Below are positions 24,066 through 32,805 of a stretch of DNA of 64,000 nucleotides, piece after piece. Source of the stretch: Fibrobacter sp. UWP2. Its GTDB lineage: Bacteria; Fibrobacterota; Fibrobacteria; Fibrobacterales; Fibrobacteraceae. The DNA is taken from positions 1-64,000 of the forward strand of contig NZ_FQYM01000008.1 in NCBI RefSeq assembly GCF_900141705.1, read 5' to 3'. The notes below the pieces were generated by a model. That model made no database searches. It saw only the letters and a program-made list of their open reading frames with translations, and was not told the origin of the DNA. Position numbers and translations under genes: made by a program. Numbering within the stretch: the stretch's first letter is position 1; each line of letters opens with the position of its first letter.

Positions 24066-24094
24066 GTGACAGTTTGTGCGTATTCGGGTGTTTT
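24066..24094 (+). promoter_or_regulatory. ECF-sigma-type promoter, copy 3 (TonB-Ttp operon)
   Basis: GTGACA, 16 bp, GTGTTTT. The -35 box is identical and the spacing the same as in copies 1 and 2; the last bases of the -10 differ. Confidence 0.65.
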
Positions 24095-24132
24095 AATTAT
24101 GTAATTTTGAACAAAACCTATTGCGGAAAGTT

Positions 24133-24969
24133 ATGAAAAGATTTAATTTGTTGCCTTTTGCGCTTTTGGTGCTCATGCTGTCGGGGTGGGCGTTTGCCGA
24201 CCGCGATTCCGAGATTCGCGACCTCAAGCTCGAAAAGGAAAAGCTGAATTCCGAAATCCAGAAACTGAACCGCCAGATTGCATCGACCGACTCGATGCTC
24301 AAGGCGGACGATTCCCGCTACAAGACGCTGCAGAGCCGCTACAAGGCGGATACGGACCGCCGTCGTGCCGAAATCGACAGCCTGAACGCGAAAATCAGGG
24401 CAGTTGCTGGCGAACTCCAGACGGAACGCAACAAGCAGGCGCACGCGAAGAACCGTGCCGACAACGTGGCCGCAAAACGCAAGGCGCTGCGCTCCGAACT
24501 CACGGGCATCTGCAAGAAGCTCGAAGCCCAGGTGGCACAGACCCTCCCGTGGGAACGCGAAAGCAGGCTCGATCGCGTCAAGTCGCTCACCCGCGATATC
24601 GAAAGCGGAAACGCGAGCGAAGAAGAAGCCTTTTCTCGCCTCAAGTCGCTTGTGGCCGAAGAGACCAAGTTCGGTGACGAAGTCGTAGTCATCAACAGCC
24701 CGCTCACTCGCAAGGACGGCGAACTTATCAATGCGACGATCCTCCGTATCGGAAATCAATGGATGGTGTACAGCGACGAGAATGGGACGGTTTTTGGTTC
24801 CTTGGTACGCAAGCTGGACGGTGGGACCGTCGCTTACGAATGGAACGAGAACCTGAATCTCGAAGAACGTGCCGCCGTGAAACTTGCGCTTGACGTAAAG
24901 CAGGCGAAGAAGCCTCCCCAGGTCGTGAAGTTGCCGGTAAGCCTCTCTATCGTGGGAGGTGAAAAATGA
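24133..24969 (+). CDS. DUF3450-like periplasmic coiled-coil protein
   Basis: A 278-aa protein with a signal peptide (about 1-18) and a long coiled coil (about 20-150), then a C-terminal beta-rich domain. Together with its place at the head of a TtpC-ExbB-ExbD-TonB operon this matches DUF3450 proteins of Vibrio TonB2-type systems. The start at 24133 is supported by GGAAAG; an in-frame TTG at 24121 would blunt the signal peptide. It overlaps ttpC by 4 bp. It is thought to assist the energy-transducing complex in the periplasm. Confidence 0.75.
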   Translation: MKRFNLLPFALLVLMLSGWAFADRDSEIRDLKLEKEKLNSEIQKLNRQIASTDSMLKADDSRYKTLQSRYKADTDRRRAEIDSLNAKIRAVAGELQTERNKQAHAKNRADNVAAKRKALRSELTGICKKLEAQVAQTLPWERESRLDRVKSLTRDIESGNASEEEAFSRLKSLVAEETKFGDEVVVINSPLTRKDGELINATILRIGNQWMVYSDENGTVFGSLVRKLDGGTVAYEWNENLNLEERAAVKLALDVKQAKKPPQVVKLPVSLSIVGGEK

Positions 24970-26486
24970 GAAAGTTAATCGCAGTCCTCCTGTGCGCTAC
25001 ATCCGCATTCGCATGGCCGTGGTCTGATTCCGGCGAAAAGAAAGCAACGCCCGAAGACCAGGCCCGCATCAAGGATTCCCTCCAGCTCGAAGAAGTGAAG
25101 AATCTCCAGCGTGAAGTTGATGCGCTGACCCGCATTCGCCTGCAGAAGGCGGACTCGCTCGAAAAGCTCGAGGCGGAACACTGGCGCAAGCGCTATGCCG
25201 AATCGCAGCTGACCGAAGAACACCAGTCGGAGTCCCGCGAGCTTGATGGCCGCTATTCCAAGCTGTCGACGGATTTGGGTCGCGTCAACGAGGAAGTTGC
25301 CGCAAGCAAGAGTTTGACCGAGGAATCCGAAGAAAAGGCCCAGTCTGAGGAATCGGCCTACGATGCATTGAATACGCAGGTGAAGCTTTCCATCGACAAG
25401 GCGCTTGGCGATGTGATGGGCGACTATCCCGTGGGCATGAACAGCCGCCTCCTGCGCTTGAAGCAGGCTTCGGACGAAGCGGAAAAGAAGACCCCGAATA
25501 CGATCGGTGCCGTCCAGGGATTCATGGACGACATGCTGCTCCGCCACGAGCTGACATACACGCAATTCTTCGGCAGGGAAGTTTCGCAGGTGGGTAGCCG
25601 CCCCGACGTGAACGTGAACCGCCTGCGTCTGGGAACCGTGTTCCTTGGCGAAGTCGCGCAGGATAACGGGGATGTGCAGGCGCTGCTCCGTTCCGGAGCC
25701 CTGCAGGGCAAGATTTTCGAATGGAACTCGATGCTTCCGCCCGAGATGGCCGCCGATATCAAGCAGGCCGTGATGCGTGCCGATTCCTCGATGGTCACGA
25801 TCCCGCTGGACGTGTTGCAGAACAAGGCGGTCAAGAACGCGATTGCCGACACCAAGGAACTTACGTGGACCGAAAAGTTCGAGGAGTTCTTCAAGAAGGG
25901 CGGCATCGTGATGTACCCGCTGATGCTTGTCGCGATTTTTGCTTTGCTGCTCTGCCTGGAACGATTCCTGGTGCTCACGTACCGCGGGCATCTGGGACGT
26001 CGCTTCCTCAAGAAACTTTATGCGCTCGTGAAGGAATCCCGTTACGAAGATGCGGCTAGCCTTTGCCTCAAGAGGGAAACAAGCCTTTCGATGGTGCTTT
26101 TTGCGGTGCTGAACCGCGCCCGTGACAAGCGTGAAGATGCGGAACGCTCCCTGCAAGAGGCCCTGCTCCGCGAGCAGCCGAAACTCGAACGCCGCATGGG
26201 CCTTCTGGCCGCCATGGGCACGATTGCGCCGTTGCTCGGGCTTCTCGGTACGGTGACCGGTATCATCACGCTCTTTACGGTGATTACTGAAGTGGGTACG
26301 AACGATGCCCGCGTGCTTGCGGGAGGCATTTCCGAAGCCCTCGTGACGACCGAGACGGGCCTCGTGATTGCAATCCCGGTGATGATCCTTCACGGCCTCC
26401 TGAGCGAAAAGATCGAGAAGGTCACCAGCGAAATGTATGTGCAGAGCACCGCGCTCTTGAACAGGATTTTTGGAAAGGAAGCGTAG
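24966..26486 (+). CDS. TtpC-like ExbB/TolQ family protein with periplasmic extension
   Basis: A 506-aa protein: signal peptide, a coiled-coil region (about 30-165), a periplasmic domain, then from about 310 a MotA/TolQ/ExbB proton-channel domain with three membrane segments, including the conserved LGLLGTVTGI and TTETGLVIAIPV helices. This enlarged ExbB is the hallmark of TtpC in the Vibrio TonB2 system, where it is essential for energy transfer. It overlaps both neighbours or nearly so. Confidence 0.8.
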   Translation: MRKLIAVLLCATSAFAWPWSDSGEKKATPEDQARIKDSLQLEEVKNLQREVDALTRIRLQKADSLEKLEAEHWRKRYAESQLTEEHQSESRELDGRYSKLSTDLGRVNEEVAASKSLTEESEEKAQSEESAYDALNTQVKLSIDKALGDVMGDYPVGMNSRLLRLKQASDEAEKKTPNTIGAVQGFMDDMLLRHELTYTQFFGREVSQVGSRPDVNVNRLRLGTVFLGEVAQDNGDVQALLRSGALQGKIFEWNSMLPPEMAADIKQAVMRADSSMVTIPLDVLQNKAVKNAIADTKELTWTEKFEEFFKKGGIVMYPLMLVAIFALLLCLERFLVLTYRGHLGRRFLKKLYALVKESRYEDAASLCLKRETSLSMVLFAVLNRARDKREDAERSLQEALLREQPKLERRMGLLAAMGTIAPLLGLLGTVTGIITLFTVITEVGTNDARVLAGGISEALVTTETGLVIAIPVMILHGLLSEKIEKVTSEMYVQSTALLNRIFGKEA

Positions 26487-26493
26487 TCCGGGT

Positions 26494-27177
26494 ATGTCCA
26501 ACACCCACTACATACTCATCGAGTCTCTTGAAAACACGTACCATGCGGGTGGCGTGGTAATGCTCCCGATTCTTATCGCGGGCGTTATCGGGTTTTACTT
26601 CCTGTTTTCGGGATGGTTCCGCATCGGGAGCGATTTCTTTCGCGCCGATATCCACAAGGTCATCAAACGCATGCGCCTGGACCTGAACGGCGGAAACGAG
26701 GAGTACGAAAAGAACGCTGAACCGCCGAGCGTTGCTAAGGCGCTGCGCAGGCTCCGTAAGCGCGGGGGGCTTCTCGGCAGGGAACTCTGCTACGCGATCG
26801 AGGCGGCCCAGGACAATCCTGCGGGATTCCGCGACTATATGCAGGTGCGCCTCGCCAAGACGGTGCGCTACATGGAGCAGGGAAACCACATCGTGTCGGT
26901 GATGGCTTCGGCCGCTCCGCTGCTCGGGCTTCTCGGGACGGTGACGGGCATGGTGTCCACCTTCGAGGTGATAACGCTTTATGGAAACCAGAATCCGGTG
27001 CTTATGGCCGACGGCATTTCGGAAGCGCTCATCTCGACGCAGAGCGGACTGCTTGTGGCTTTCCCGCTGACACTCCTGAAACAGCGCCTGGATGAACGTG
27101 TGGATATTTTGCGCCAGAAGATGGAACTCGGCGCGACCGTGATAGAGAACTATTTCGTGGAAAAGGCGGAAGGCTGA
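26494..27177 (+). CDS. exbB: ExbB-like biopolymer transport protein
   Basis: A 227-aa protein with the MotA/TolQ/ExbB fold: a first membrane segment at about 17-37, and two later ones with LGLLGTVTGMVSTF and STQSGLLVAFPLT that line the proton path. It follows ttpC after 7 bp. The start at 26494 (MSNTHY) is chosen since the TTG at 26470 lies within ttpC. It forms the second, ordinary ExbB of the complex. Confidence 0.85.
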   Translation: MSNTHYILIESLENTYHAGGVVMLPILIAGVIGFYFLFSGWFRIGSDFFRADIHKVIKRMRLDLNGGNEEYEKNAEPPSVAKALRRLRKRGGLLGRELCYAIEAAQDNPAGFRDYMQVRLAKTVRYMEQGNHIVSVMASAAPLLGLLGTVTGMVSTFEVITLYGNQNPVLMADGISEALISTQSGLLVAFPLTLLKQRLDERVDILRQKMELGATVIENYFVEKAEG

Positions 27178-27179
27178 TT

Positions 27180-27584
27180 ATGGAATTCAACATACCGAGA
27201 AGAAAGCAGAAGGATATGGGCATCGAGATGGGCCCGCTGATGGACATCGTGTTCATCCTGCTCATCTTTTTCGTGGTGACGTCTTCGTTTACCCGCGAGA
27301 CGGGCGTGGACGTGACCAAGCCTCAAGCGCAATCCGCAAGCCAGCTCGAAAAGGAAAACCTGCTGATCGCGATTACGCGCGAAGGCACGATCCATATGAA
27401 TGAACGCCAGGTGGATCTGGCGAGCCTGCAGGATATCCTGAAACAGTCGCTCGCGAAGGCACCGGACCGTGAAGCCGTGGTGATTGCCGACAAGGGCGCC
27501 GAAACGGGCGTGCTCGTGCAGGTGATAGACATGTGCAACCTGGCCGGGGTAAAGAAAGTCTCGATTGCGGCGCAGGCGGAATAG
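27180..27584 (+). CDS. exbD: ExbD-like biopolymer transport protein
   Basis: A 134-aa protein with one N-terminal membrane helix holding the essential aspartate (MGPLMDIVFILLIFFVV, Asp22) and a small periplasmic domain. It starts 2 bp after exbB. Works with ExbB to couple proton flow to TonB. Confidence 0.9.
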   Translation: MEFNIPRRKQKDMGIEMGPLMDIVFILLIFFVVTSSFTRETGVDVTKPQAQSASQLEKENLLIAITREGTIHMNERQVDLASLQDILKQSLAKAPDREAVVIADKGAETGVLVQVIDMCNLAGVKKVSIAAQAE

Positions 27585-27635
27585 GGATGATTGGTAATTG
27601 ATGATGTGGAGTGTGGGATGTGGGATTTTTTTGCG

Positions 27636-27680
27636 GTGTCATCCTGAGCGTAGTGCGTAGCACGAAGTCGAAGGATCTAG
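27636..27680 (+). repeat. dispersed hairpin repeat R, copy 3
   Basis: A GTGTCATCCTGAGCG...GAAGTCGAAGGATCTAG repeat between exbD and tonB. It ends 9 bases before the tonB ATG, and its AAGGATCTAGGA may provide the ribosome site. Confidence 0.75.
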
Positions 27681-27689
27681 GACTTTATA

Positions 27690-28337
27690 ATGTTGAGATT
27701 GTTGAAGAAAATTTTCAAGCGCTTTGCTATTTTGCTTGCGGCAATTCTCGCGAGTGCGGCACTCGTGTTCTCCGTGACGATGGCGAACCTGTTCTTGACG
27801 GGGAAGGTCTTTCACGAGAAAAAGTACACGAAGACAGAAATTGCGGTCAAGAAGGTCGAGGAAGTTGAAAAGAAAGTCGAAAAGAAAAAGCCTGCACGCA
27901 AGCCTAACCGCATGAAGTCGAATTCGCGTTCGCCCAAGGCGGGTCCGCGGTTTGCGATGAACTTGGGGGCTGCTTCGGGCAACGGTGGCGCTACCGTTAG
28001 CCGCGACCTCGTGGCCGATTTCCGCGGTGGTGCGCTATCGACCGAGAAGGGCGACGTGGACAAGAAACCCGAAAGCCGCACGATGGCGAATTTCCAGGTG
28101 CCGCCCAAAATCAGGGACAACGAAATTGACGCGACGCTCCGCTTGAGTTTTTGCGTGGATGTGAGCGGGAAGGCTTACGACATCAAGGTTCTCGAGGAAT
28201 CTCCGGCGGGTTCGGGACTTGCCGCTGCCGGCCGCGAGGCTCTTGGCCGCATGACGTTTGCTCCGGCCGAAAAGGCGGGGAAGGCGGTGCCTTTCTGTGG
28301 CATGGAACAGCCGTTCGAAGTGAAGTTCAGGGATTAG
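27690..28337 (+). CDS. tonB: TonB-like energy transducer
   Basis: A 215-aa protein: N-terminal cytoplasmic basic stretch, one membrane helix (about 11-36), a Lys/Glu/Val-rich linker, and a C-terminal TonB domain of about 80 residues (IDATLRLSFCVDVSGKAYDIKVLE...). It is short in linker, like TonB2-type proteins. The gene is separated from exbD by 105 bp that hold repeat R. Confidence 0.8.
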   Translation: MLRLLKKIFKRFAILLAAILASAALVFSVTMANLFLTGKVFHEKKYTKTEIAVKKVEEVEKKVEKKKPARKPNRMKSNSRSPKAGPRFAMNLGAASGNGGATVSRDLVADFRGGALSTEKGDVDKKPESRTMANFQVPPKIRDNEIDATLRLSFCVDVSGKAYDIKVLEESPAGSGLAAAGREALGRMTFAPAEKAGKAVPFCGMEQPFEVKFRD

Positions 28338-28341
28338 GGAA

Positions 28342-29397
28342 ATGCATAATATGAATAAATGGACTTGCGCGTTTTTCTCCCTGGTTGCAATCGCATTTGT
28401 CGCGGTGCCGTCTTTCGCGGCGCAATCCGCATATGATTTGATGGAGCGTGCGAACGCTTTGTACCGTGATGGGAAATTCAGGCAGGCAATCACGCTTTAC
28501 CGCAAGGCGGAATCCCGAGGCGCGGACCCCGTCGCCACCAGTTTCAACATCGCGAATAGCTATTACCAGATGGACAACTTGCCCGAAGCCGCCGCCACGT
28601 ACCGCAAGGCGATCGACTTCTCGAACGGGGCTTTCTCTCCGGCGCTCTTCAACATGGCGAGCGTGTACTTTAGACTCCGGCAGTATCCCGAATGCGTGGC
28701 GGCGTACCACCGCGCGTTGAAACTGGAGCCGGAAAATGTTTCCGGCTGGCTTTACTTGGGCGAAGCCTACAGTAAAACCGGCGACGGGGTCGGCGCGCTG
28801 CGTGCGATTGAGAATGCATACCGGCTTGACAAGGAAGATATCAGTATTGTCTACCAGCTTTCGGAAGCGAATATTGCACTCAATGATTTTGAACGTGCCG
28901 TGAGCGTGATCCGCGAAGGCTATGCGGCGCATCCCGAAGAAATCGATTTCCTGGTGTACCTGGGCGATGTCTACCGCCTGAACAAGCAATTTGAAGAGAG
29001 CGCGGGCGCTTACCGCGAAGCGCTGGGCGTGCGGCCCGATGATGCCGCCACGATGTACAAGCTTGCGGACGTGCTTGCCGAAGACGACAAGCCCTTTGTC
29101 GCGATGGATATCCTCAACAACCTCTTGCAAATCAAGCCCGACTTTGCCGACGCGGCGATTTTCCTTGGGAACCTCGCGTACGATGCCAAGTTCAATGATC
29201 GTGCCGAGGCCGCCTACGAGCAGGCCGCCCGCGTGGGGAATGCCGAGGCGGTTTACGGCTTCAAGAATCTCGCTTTTGATGCGCACGCCCAAAAGCGTGA
29301 CGACGAGGCGCTCCGTCTGCTAAAAATCGCCCAAAAGTACTATCCGGACGATGCGACGGTTGAAGCCGAAATTTTGAATATCGAAAATCCCGAGTGA
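28342..29397 (+). CDS. TPR-repeat protein of the TonB-Ttp operon
   Basis: A 351-aa exported protein with a signal peptide (to about residue 29) and about nine tetratricopeptide repeats (Ala/Tyr/Leu pattern every 34 residues). A TPR protein follows tonB in the Vibrio TonB2 cluster too, so this completes the six-gene order. The ATG at 28342 has AGGG close by; the ATG at 28351 is possible. Its end is only 1 bp from the end of a converging gene, with no terminator between. Confidence 0.75.
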   Translation: MHNMNKWTCAFFSLVAIAFVAVPSFAAQSAYDLMERANALYRDGKFRQAITLYRKAESRGADPVATSFNIANSYYQMDNLPEAAATYRKAIDFSNGAFSPALFNMASVYFRLRQYPECVAAYHRALKLEPENVSGWLYLGEAYSKTGDGVGALRAIENAYRLDKEDISIVYQLSEANIALNDFERAVSVIREGYAAHPEEIDFLVYLGDVYRLNKQFEESAGAYREALGVRPDDAATMYKLADVLAEDDKPFVAMDILNNLLQIKPDFADAAIFLGNLAYDAKFNDRAEAAYEQAARVGNAEAVYGFKNLAFDAHAQKRDDEALRLLKIAQKYYPDDATVEAEILNIENPE

Positions 29398-29398
29398 A

Positions 29399-30316
29399 TC
29401 AGTACCAGGTTGTAAATACCACCTGGAGACTTGTCATGGAAGTTTCGGAAATACGCCAAAAATCGGTAACGTCACTGATTAACTTTACGCTAAAGTCGGT
29501 TCTGCCCATACGTATGCCGATTCCTGGAACAATGGCGAAATTGAAGAATGCCCAATCCTCGTCGTTGTAGCCAATGACCTCTTTGTAATTGAGCCAACCG
29601 TAATGGAACAGGTTAAAGCCGAATTGCGGTCCAAGCTCTACGTAAAAGATGGAGAAGTTGATGCGGGCGGCGACATTCGCCTTGATGCTGAGCATCATGA
29701 ACAGGTTGACCTTCTCCTTGAACTTTTCAAAATCGCTTTTGTCTTCGTCGTCATCCCCGCCAAGTCCTGTTAAAGTTCCTAGGTTGGCTTGGTTGAGAAG
29801 CTGGCTGTAGTCCCCGTTGTAATACCCGTTCATAATCTGGGTGTACAGGTCGGCTTGATTTTGGGAACTTGTGGTGTTGGTTGTGTTTGAGTTTTGATTA
29901 TTGACACGGAGGTAGGGGAACGGGTCGTTGGGTTTCCCTCCAAATAGCTTAAAGTCTAAATCGAGACTCGTGACGGCTTCAATTGTTTTTCGGTTGTTGA
30001 AAATCTTGGAAATGCCGAAGAAGAAGCCGCCTCCGTAAACGTCCTTGAGCGCCGTGTTCATGGGGTCGTAGGCAGCTTTTAGCCAGGAGTATTCAAAACC
30101 CTTGCGGAGGCCCCATGAGCCATCGCCGTCATCATTGTTGTTGTTGGCCGTGGTGGTGACATTTTGCTCGACGGATTCGTCGGCAGGTCCCTGGGGGTTG
30201 CTTGGGAACACGCTCTCGAACCCCTGGGAACCGTATCCCTGGGATTCATAGCCAATCTCTTGGCCAAAGACGCAACTGAGCGCGCCTGCGACGAGAACTG
30301 TCCACCACTTATTCAT
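29399..30316 (-). CDS. putative outer-membrane protein, 305 aa
   Basis: A 305-aa protein with a signal peptide (about 1-18), an Asn/Gln/Gly-rich low-complexity N-terminal region and a C-terminal beta-rich part (about 85-305) with alternating patterns and an aromatic last residue (TTWY), as in outer-membrane barrels. It follows the lipoprotein gene at 31069 after 9 bp, in the same direction. No specific family is recognised. Confidence 0.65.
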   Translation of the reverse strand: MNKWWTVLVAGALSCVFGQEIGYESQGYGSQGFESVFPSNPQGPADESVEQNVTTTANNNNDDGDGSWGLRKGFEYSWLKAAYDPMNTALKDVYGGGFFFGISKIFNNRKTIEAVTSLDLDFKLFGGKPNDPFPYLRVNNQNSNTTNTTSSQNQADLYTQIMNGYYNGDYSQLLNQANLGTLTGLGGDDDEDKSDFEKFKEKVNLFMMLSIKANVAARINFSIFYVELGPQFGFNLFHYGWLNYKEVIGYNDEDWAFFNFAIVPGIGIRMGRTDFSVKLISDVTDFWRISETSMTSLQVVFTTWY

Positions 30317-30325
30317 AGAGTGCTG

Positions 30326-31069
30326 CTAGGGCTTGGCTGTTGGTGCGGGAGTTTGGATGGTGGGCCTTTGCTGTACGGCGGGCTGGGCTGCGGGTCGAAC
30401 GTTTGGTTGTTGCGCAACAGGCTGCTGCGCAGGTTTTGGCTGGGCCGTTGGCTGTGCAGGCGCTTGCGGTTGTACCGGTTTGGGTTGCGCGGCAGGCTGT
30501 GCAGGTTGTGCGGCAGGCTGTGCAGGTTGTGCAGCAGGCTGGGTCACGGTTTGCGCAGGAGGTTGCTGTGGCTGCGGAGCCGGGGTGAATTGCGGAATGT
30601 TGCGCGGAGCATTTGCCTGTGGTTGCGGGTGTACTGTTCGGTTTATTGTATTGGGAGGTTGTTGACGGTATACCTGCTGCGTTGGATTGGGGGCGGATTG
30701 GGCGCATGCCTGGCCCGACTTTACAACAGGAGTGTAGCGGACGGCGATTCCCCAGTACCGGCAGAGCACATCCGTTACCTTTCCGTCGCTTTCTTTTTGA
30801 GTGGTTTCTTCGGCACGAATGTTCATGATGTCGTGGATTGAAGTGTCGCGGGAGGTAATTGTGGTGACAAAGTCAAATACCGAGCACTTGGACTTGCTTG
30901 CCCAGGTCACGGTCTTGACGATCTCTGTTTGGTAAGAGCCGACGAACTCCACGTTGTTGGTGATTTTGTCCACGTAGCCGACTTCGGTGTGGACATCGGT
31001 TTGCGTAGTGGCGCAGCCGGCAAGTAAAGCGACCGCTGCCAGGGAGCCCAAAAGAATATGGCTTTTCAT
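30326..31069 (-). CDS. proline/glutamine/alanine-rich lipoprotein
   Basis: A 247-aa lipoprotein with lipobox LLAGC (Cys17). The first 105 residues form a small domain with three cysteines; the rest is a long PAQPAAQP-type tail rich in Pro, Gln and Ala, likely to span the periplasm or bind peptidoglycan. The start at 31069 is preferred over the far upstream ATG at 31459 because of the signal peptide and GAGG. Function unknown; it is co-transcribed with the 305-aa protein. Confidence 0.7.
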   Translation of the reverse strand: MKSHILLGSLAAVALLAGCATTQTDVHTEVGYVDKITNNVEFVGSYQTEIVKTVTWASKSKCSVFDFVTTITSRDTSIHDIMNIRAEETTQKESDGKVTDVLCRYWGIAVRYTPVVKSGQACAQSAPNPTQQVYRQQPPNTINRTVHPQPQANAPRNIPQFTPAPQPQQPPAQTVTQPAAQPAQPAAQPAQPAAQPKPVQPQAPAQPTAQPKPAQQPVAQQPNVRPAAQPAVQQRPTIQTPAPTAKP

Positions 31070-31295
31070 ACTACAACCTCTGCCTGAAATGTTAACTTCT
31101 GTTAATATATCATAATGTTCAGGAAAAAGGAGACCTCCTGCCCTCTTTTTTTTGCCTTTTTGACCCAAAATAACCCTTTTTTTGAGATATTTTGAGAAAA
31201 TGACGTCGAGCCCATGGACTAGAAAACAACAATTAATGCTTTGGGGCTCTTTTAAAGTGGATGTGTAATTTATATGTTTATGGCATGGAGGTAGT

Positions 31296-32030
31296 ATGGA
31301 GAACAAACTAACCGCAATTCTTTTTTTTATGGCCCTGCCATTTGCCTTGATTGCCTGTGGCAGCGAGAGTGATCCCGTCGATGCAAAAGACGCGTGGGAT
31401 CCGGAGTCCATGTCGGACAAGCCTGTCCCCAACAAAAACTGTACCGAGACGGCGACCATGAAGCAACCCGACGGTATTTACGAGTGTAAAGAAGATCGGT
31501 GGGTGCTGCAAAAGGAATTCGAATGCACCACCGGCGATGCGGACTATACCCTTGCAGGCTTTACACGTTTTTGCACGGACGGTTTTTGGAAGGTGACCGA
31601 GTGTGTCGACGGTGGCACCATCATGCAAAATGAAAAATGTTATGAGTGCAAGAATAACAAGTTGGTCGCGACAGATGCGTCCGCTTGCAGTGGCTCCGTG
31701 CAACCTCAAACGCCTGTTACTGCAGATTCCTCGGTTTGCGGGACTTGGACTTCTTCAGGCAAGTTGATGCTCCAGGACCTGGGGTCCGTTATGGCCGACG
31801 ACCTGCAGTTTGTGGCGTGCCCCGAGGGTTCACACATGCCCACAGCCGACGAGTGGAACGCCTTCAAAGAGATTTTGGTTGCATCTCCCGGCGCGTTTGA
31901 AACCTGCAATCTCAGTTACGTGTACTGGATTGATGCAAATACGGTGATGAGTTTTGCCAACCGCCAGGCGCCCGCGCTGGGCGTCCCTGAGCAGGGGTCG
32001 CAGTACAATATTCGCTGTGTTATGGACTAG
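31296..32030 (+). CDS. cysteine-rich lipoprotein, 244 aa
   Basis: A lipoprotein with lipobox LIAC (Cys21) and GGAGG five bases before the ATG. Several CxxDG-type cysteine pairs fill residues 45-140, and the C-terminal 90 residues resemble the FISUMP-like domain common in Fibrobacter (HMPTADEWNAF, Cys-Val-Met end). Its stop lies 11 bp inside the end of the converging gene at 32020. Function unknown; probably surface-exposed. Confidence 0.65.
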   Translation: MENKLTAILFFMALPFALIACGSESDPVDAKDAWDPESMSDKPVPNKNCTETATMKQPDGIYECKEDRWVLQKEFECTTGDADYTLAGFTRFCTDGFWKVTECVDGGTIMQNEKCYECKNNKLVATDASACSGSVQPQTPVTADSSVCGTWTSSGKLMLQDLGSVMADDLQFVACPEGSHMPTADEWNAFKEILVASPGAFETCNLSYVYWIDANTVMSFANRQAPALGVPEQGSQYNIRCVMD

Positions 32031-32340
32031 GTTTTGGATCCAAAATCCTTAGCCTGAGTTTTTGACGTTTGACATTCTCGCGCTCGCGTTCGGCAACCAT
32101 TTGCCGGTATTCTGTACGGGTCCCGTCGCTCTCTTTTACAAAGGATTCCATTGTGCCGATGATCCTGGCTATGCGCTCGGGCGGTTTAGGGAGTTTTTTT
32201 AGGTATTTGAGGAGTGCGTCTACGTCTTCCCGTTCCATGGGAAATGTTTCGGCTTCGTAGGAAAGTTGCATTTCGGTGGCACTGATTTCAATCAGGTCGT
32301 TTTTGCGCAGGTCCAGGTATTCTTGTATCGGTGATTTCAT
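32020..32340 (-). CDS. hypothetical protein, 106 aa
   Basis: A charged, helical 106-aa cytoplasmic protein with no recognised domain. It converges on the lipoprotein gene with an 11-bp overlap of coding sequence. Its codon use resembles that of neighbours. Confidence 0.55.
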   Translation of the reverse strand: MKSPIQEYLDLRKNDLIEISATEMQLSYEAETFPMEREDVDALLKYLKKLPKPPERIARIIGTMESFVKESDGTRTEYRQMVAERERENVKRQKLRLRILDPKPSP

Positions 32341-32447
32341 GCGTTCCCCATTCTAGTAGGGGGAATCTACAAAACGAAGGTTCTTGTGCGTGCAAACAAT
32401 AGTTGCAAAATGCGGCACGCTTAAAATAAAAAGTATATATTAAAGGC

Positions 32448-32792
32448 ATGGCGCTTTCGAACGTGGCAAAGATTACAGAATGGGACGGGATCCAGGGCAA
32501 GGCCGTGGCCGGCGGCGTGGAGTATTCCGTTTATGTGGGGGTGTTTGGCGACATTATCCGCATGCCCATCGTTGGCGATACGTTTGTTATCGACAAGGCG
32601 GGCAAGTCCAAGGAAGGCTATTTCATTATTAAGGCGAGCCTCGACGGGGTGCCGGTGCGCCGCTCCAAAAAAACCAGGGGGTCTATCTTTTTTAGACTGT
32701 TCTCGAACAATCGTTTTGTCCGGATCGTGGGTTCGCTGCTCCTGCTTTCGCTTGCCATGGGACTGATGCTTGCCATGTGCAGTGGCAAGTGA
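32448..32792 (+). CDS. small membrane protein with OB/cold-shock-like N-terminus
   Basis: A 114-aa protein: residues 3-70 (AKITEWDGIQGKAVA...VFGDIIRMPIVGD) resemble a cold-shock or OB-like fold, and about 92-112 form one membrane helix. TATATT ends 6 bases before the ATG and no ribosome site is present, so the message may be leaderless. The function is unknown; the cold-shock relation is a weak resemblance. Confidence 0.55.
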   Translation: MALSNVAKITEWDGIQGKAVAGGVEYSVYVGVFGDIIRMPIVGDTFVIDKAGKSKEGYFIIKASLDGVPVRRSKKTRGSIFFRLFSNNRFVRIVGSLLLLSLAMGLMLAMCSGK

Positions 32793-32805
32793 CTATATTT
32801 TTTGC

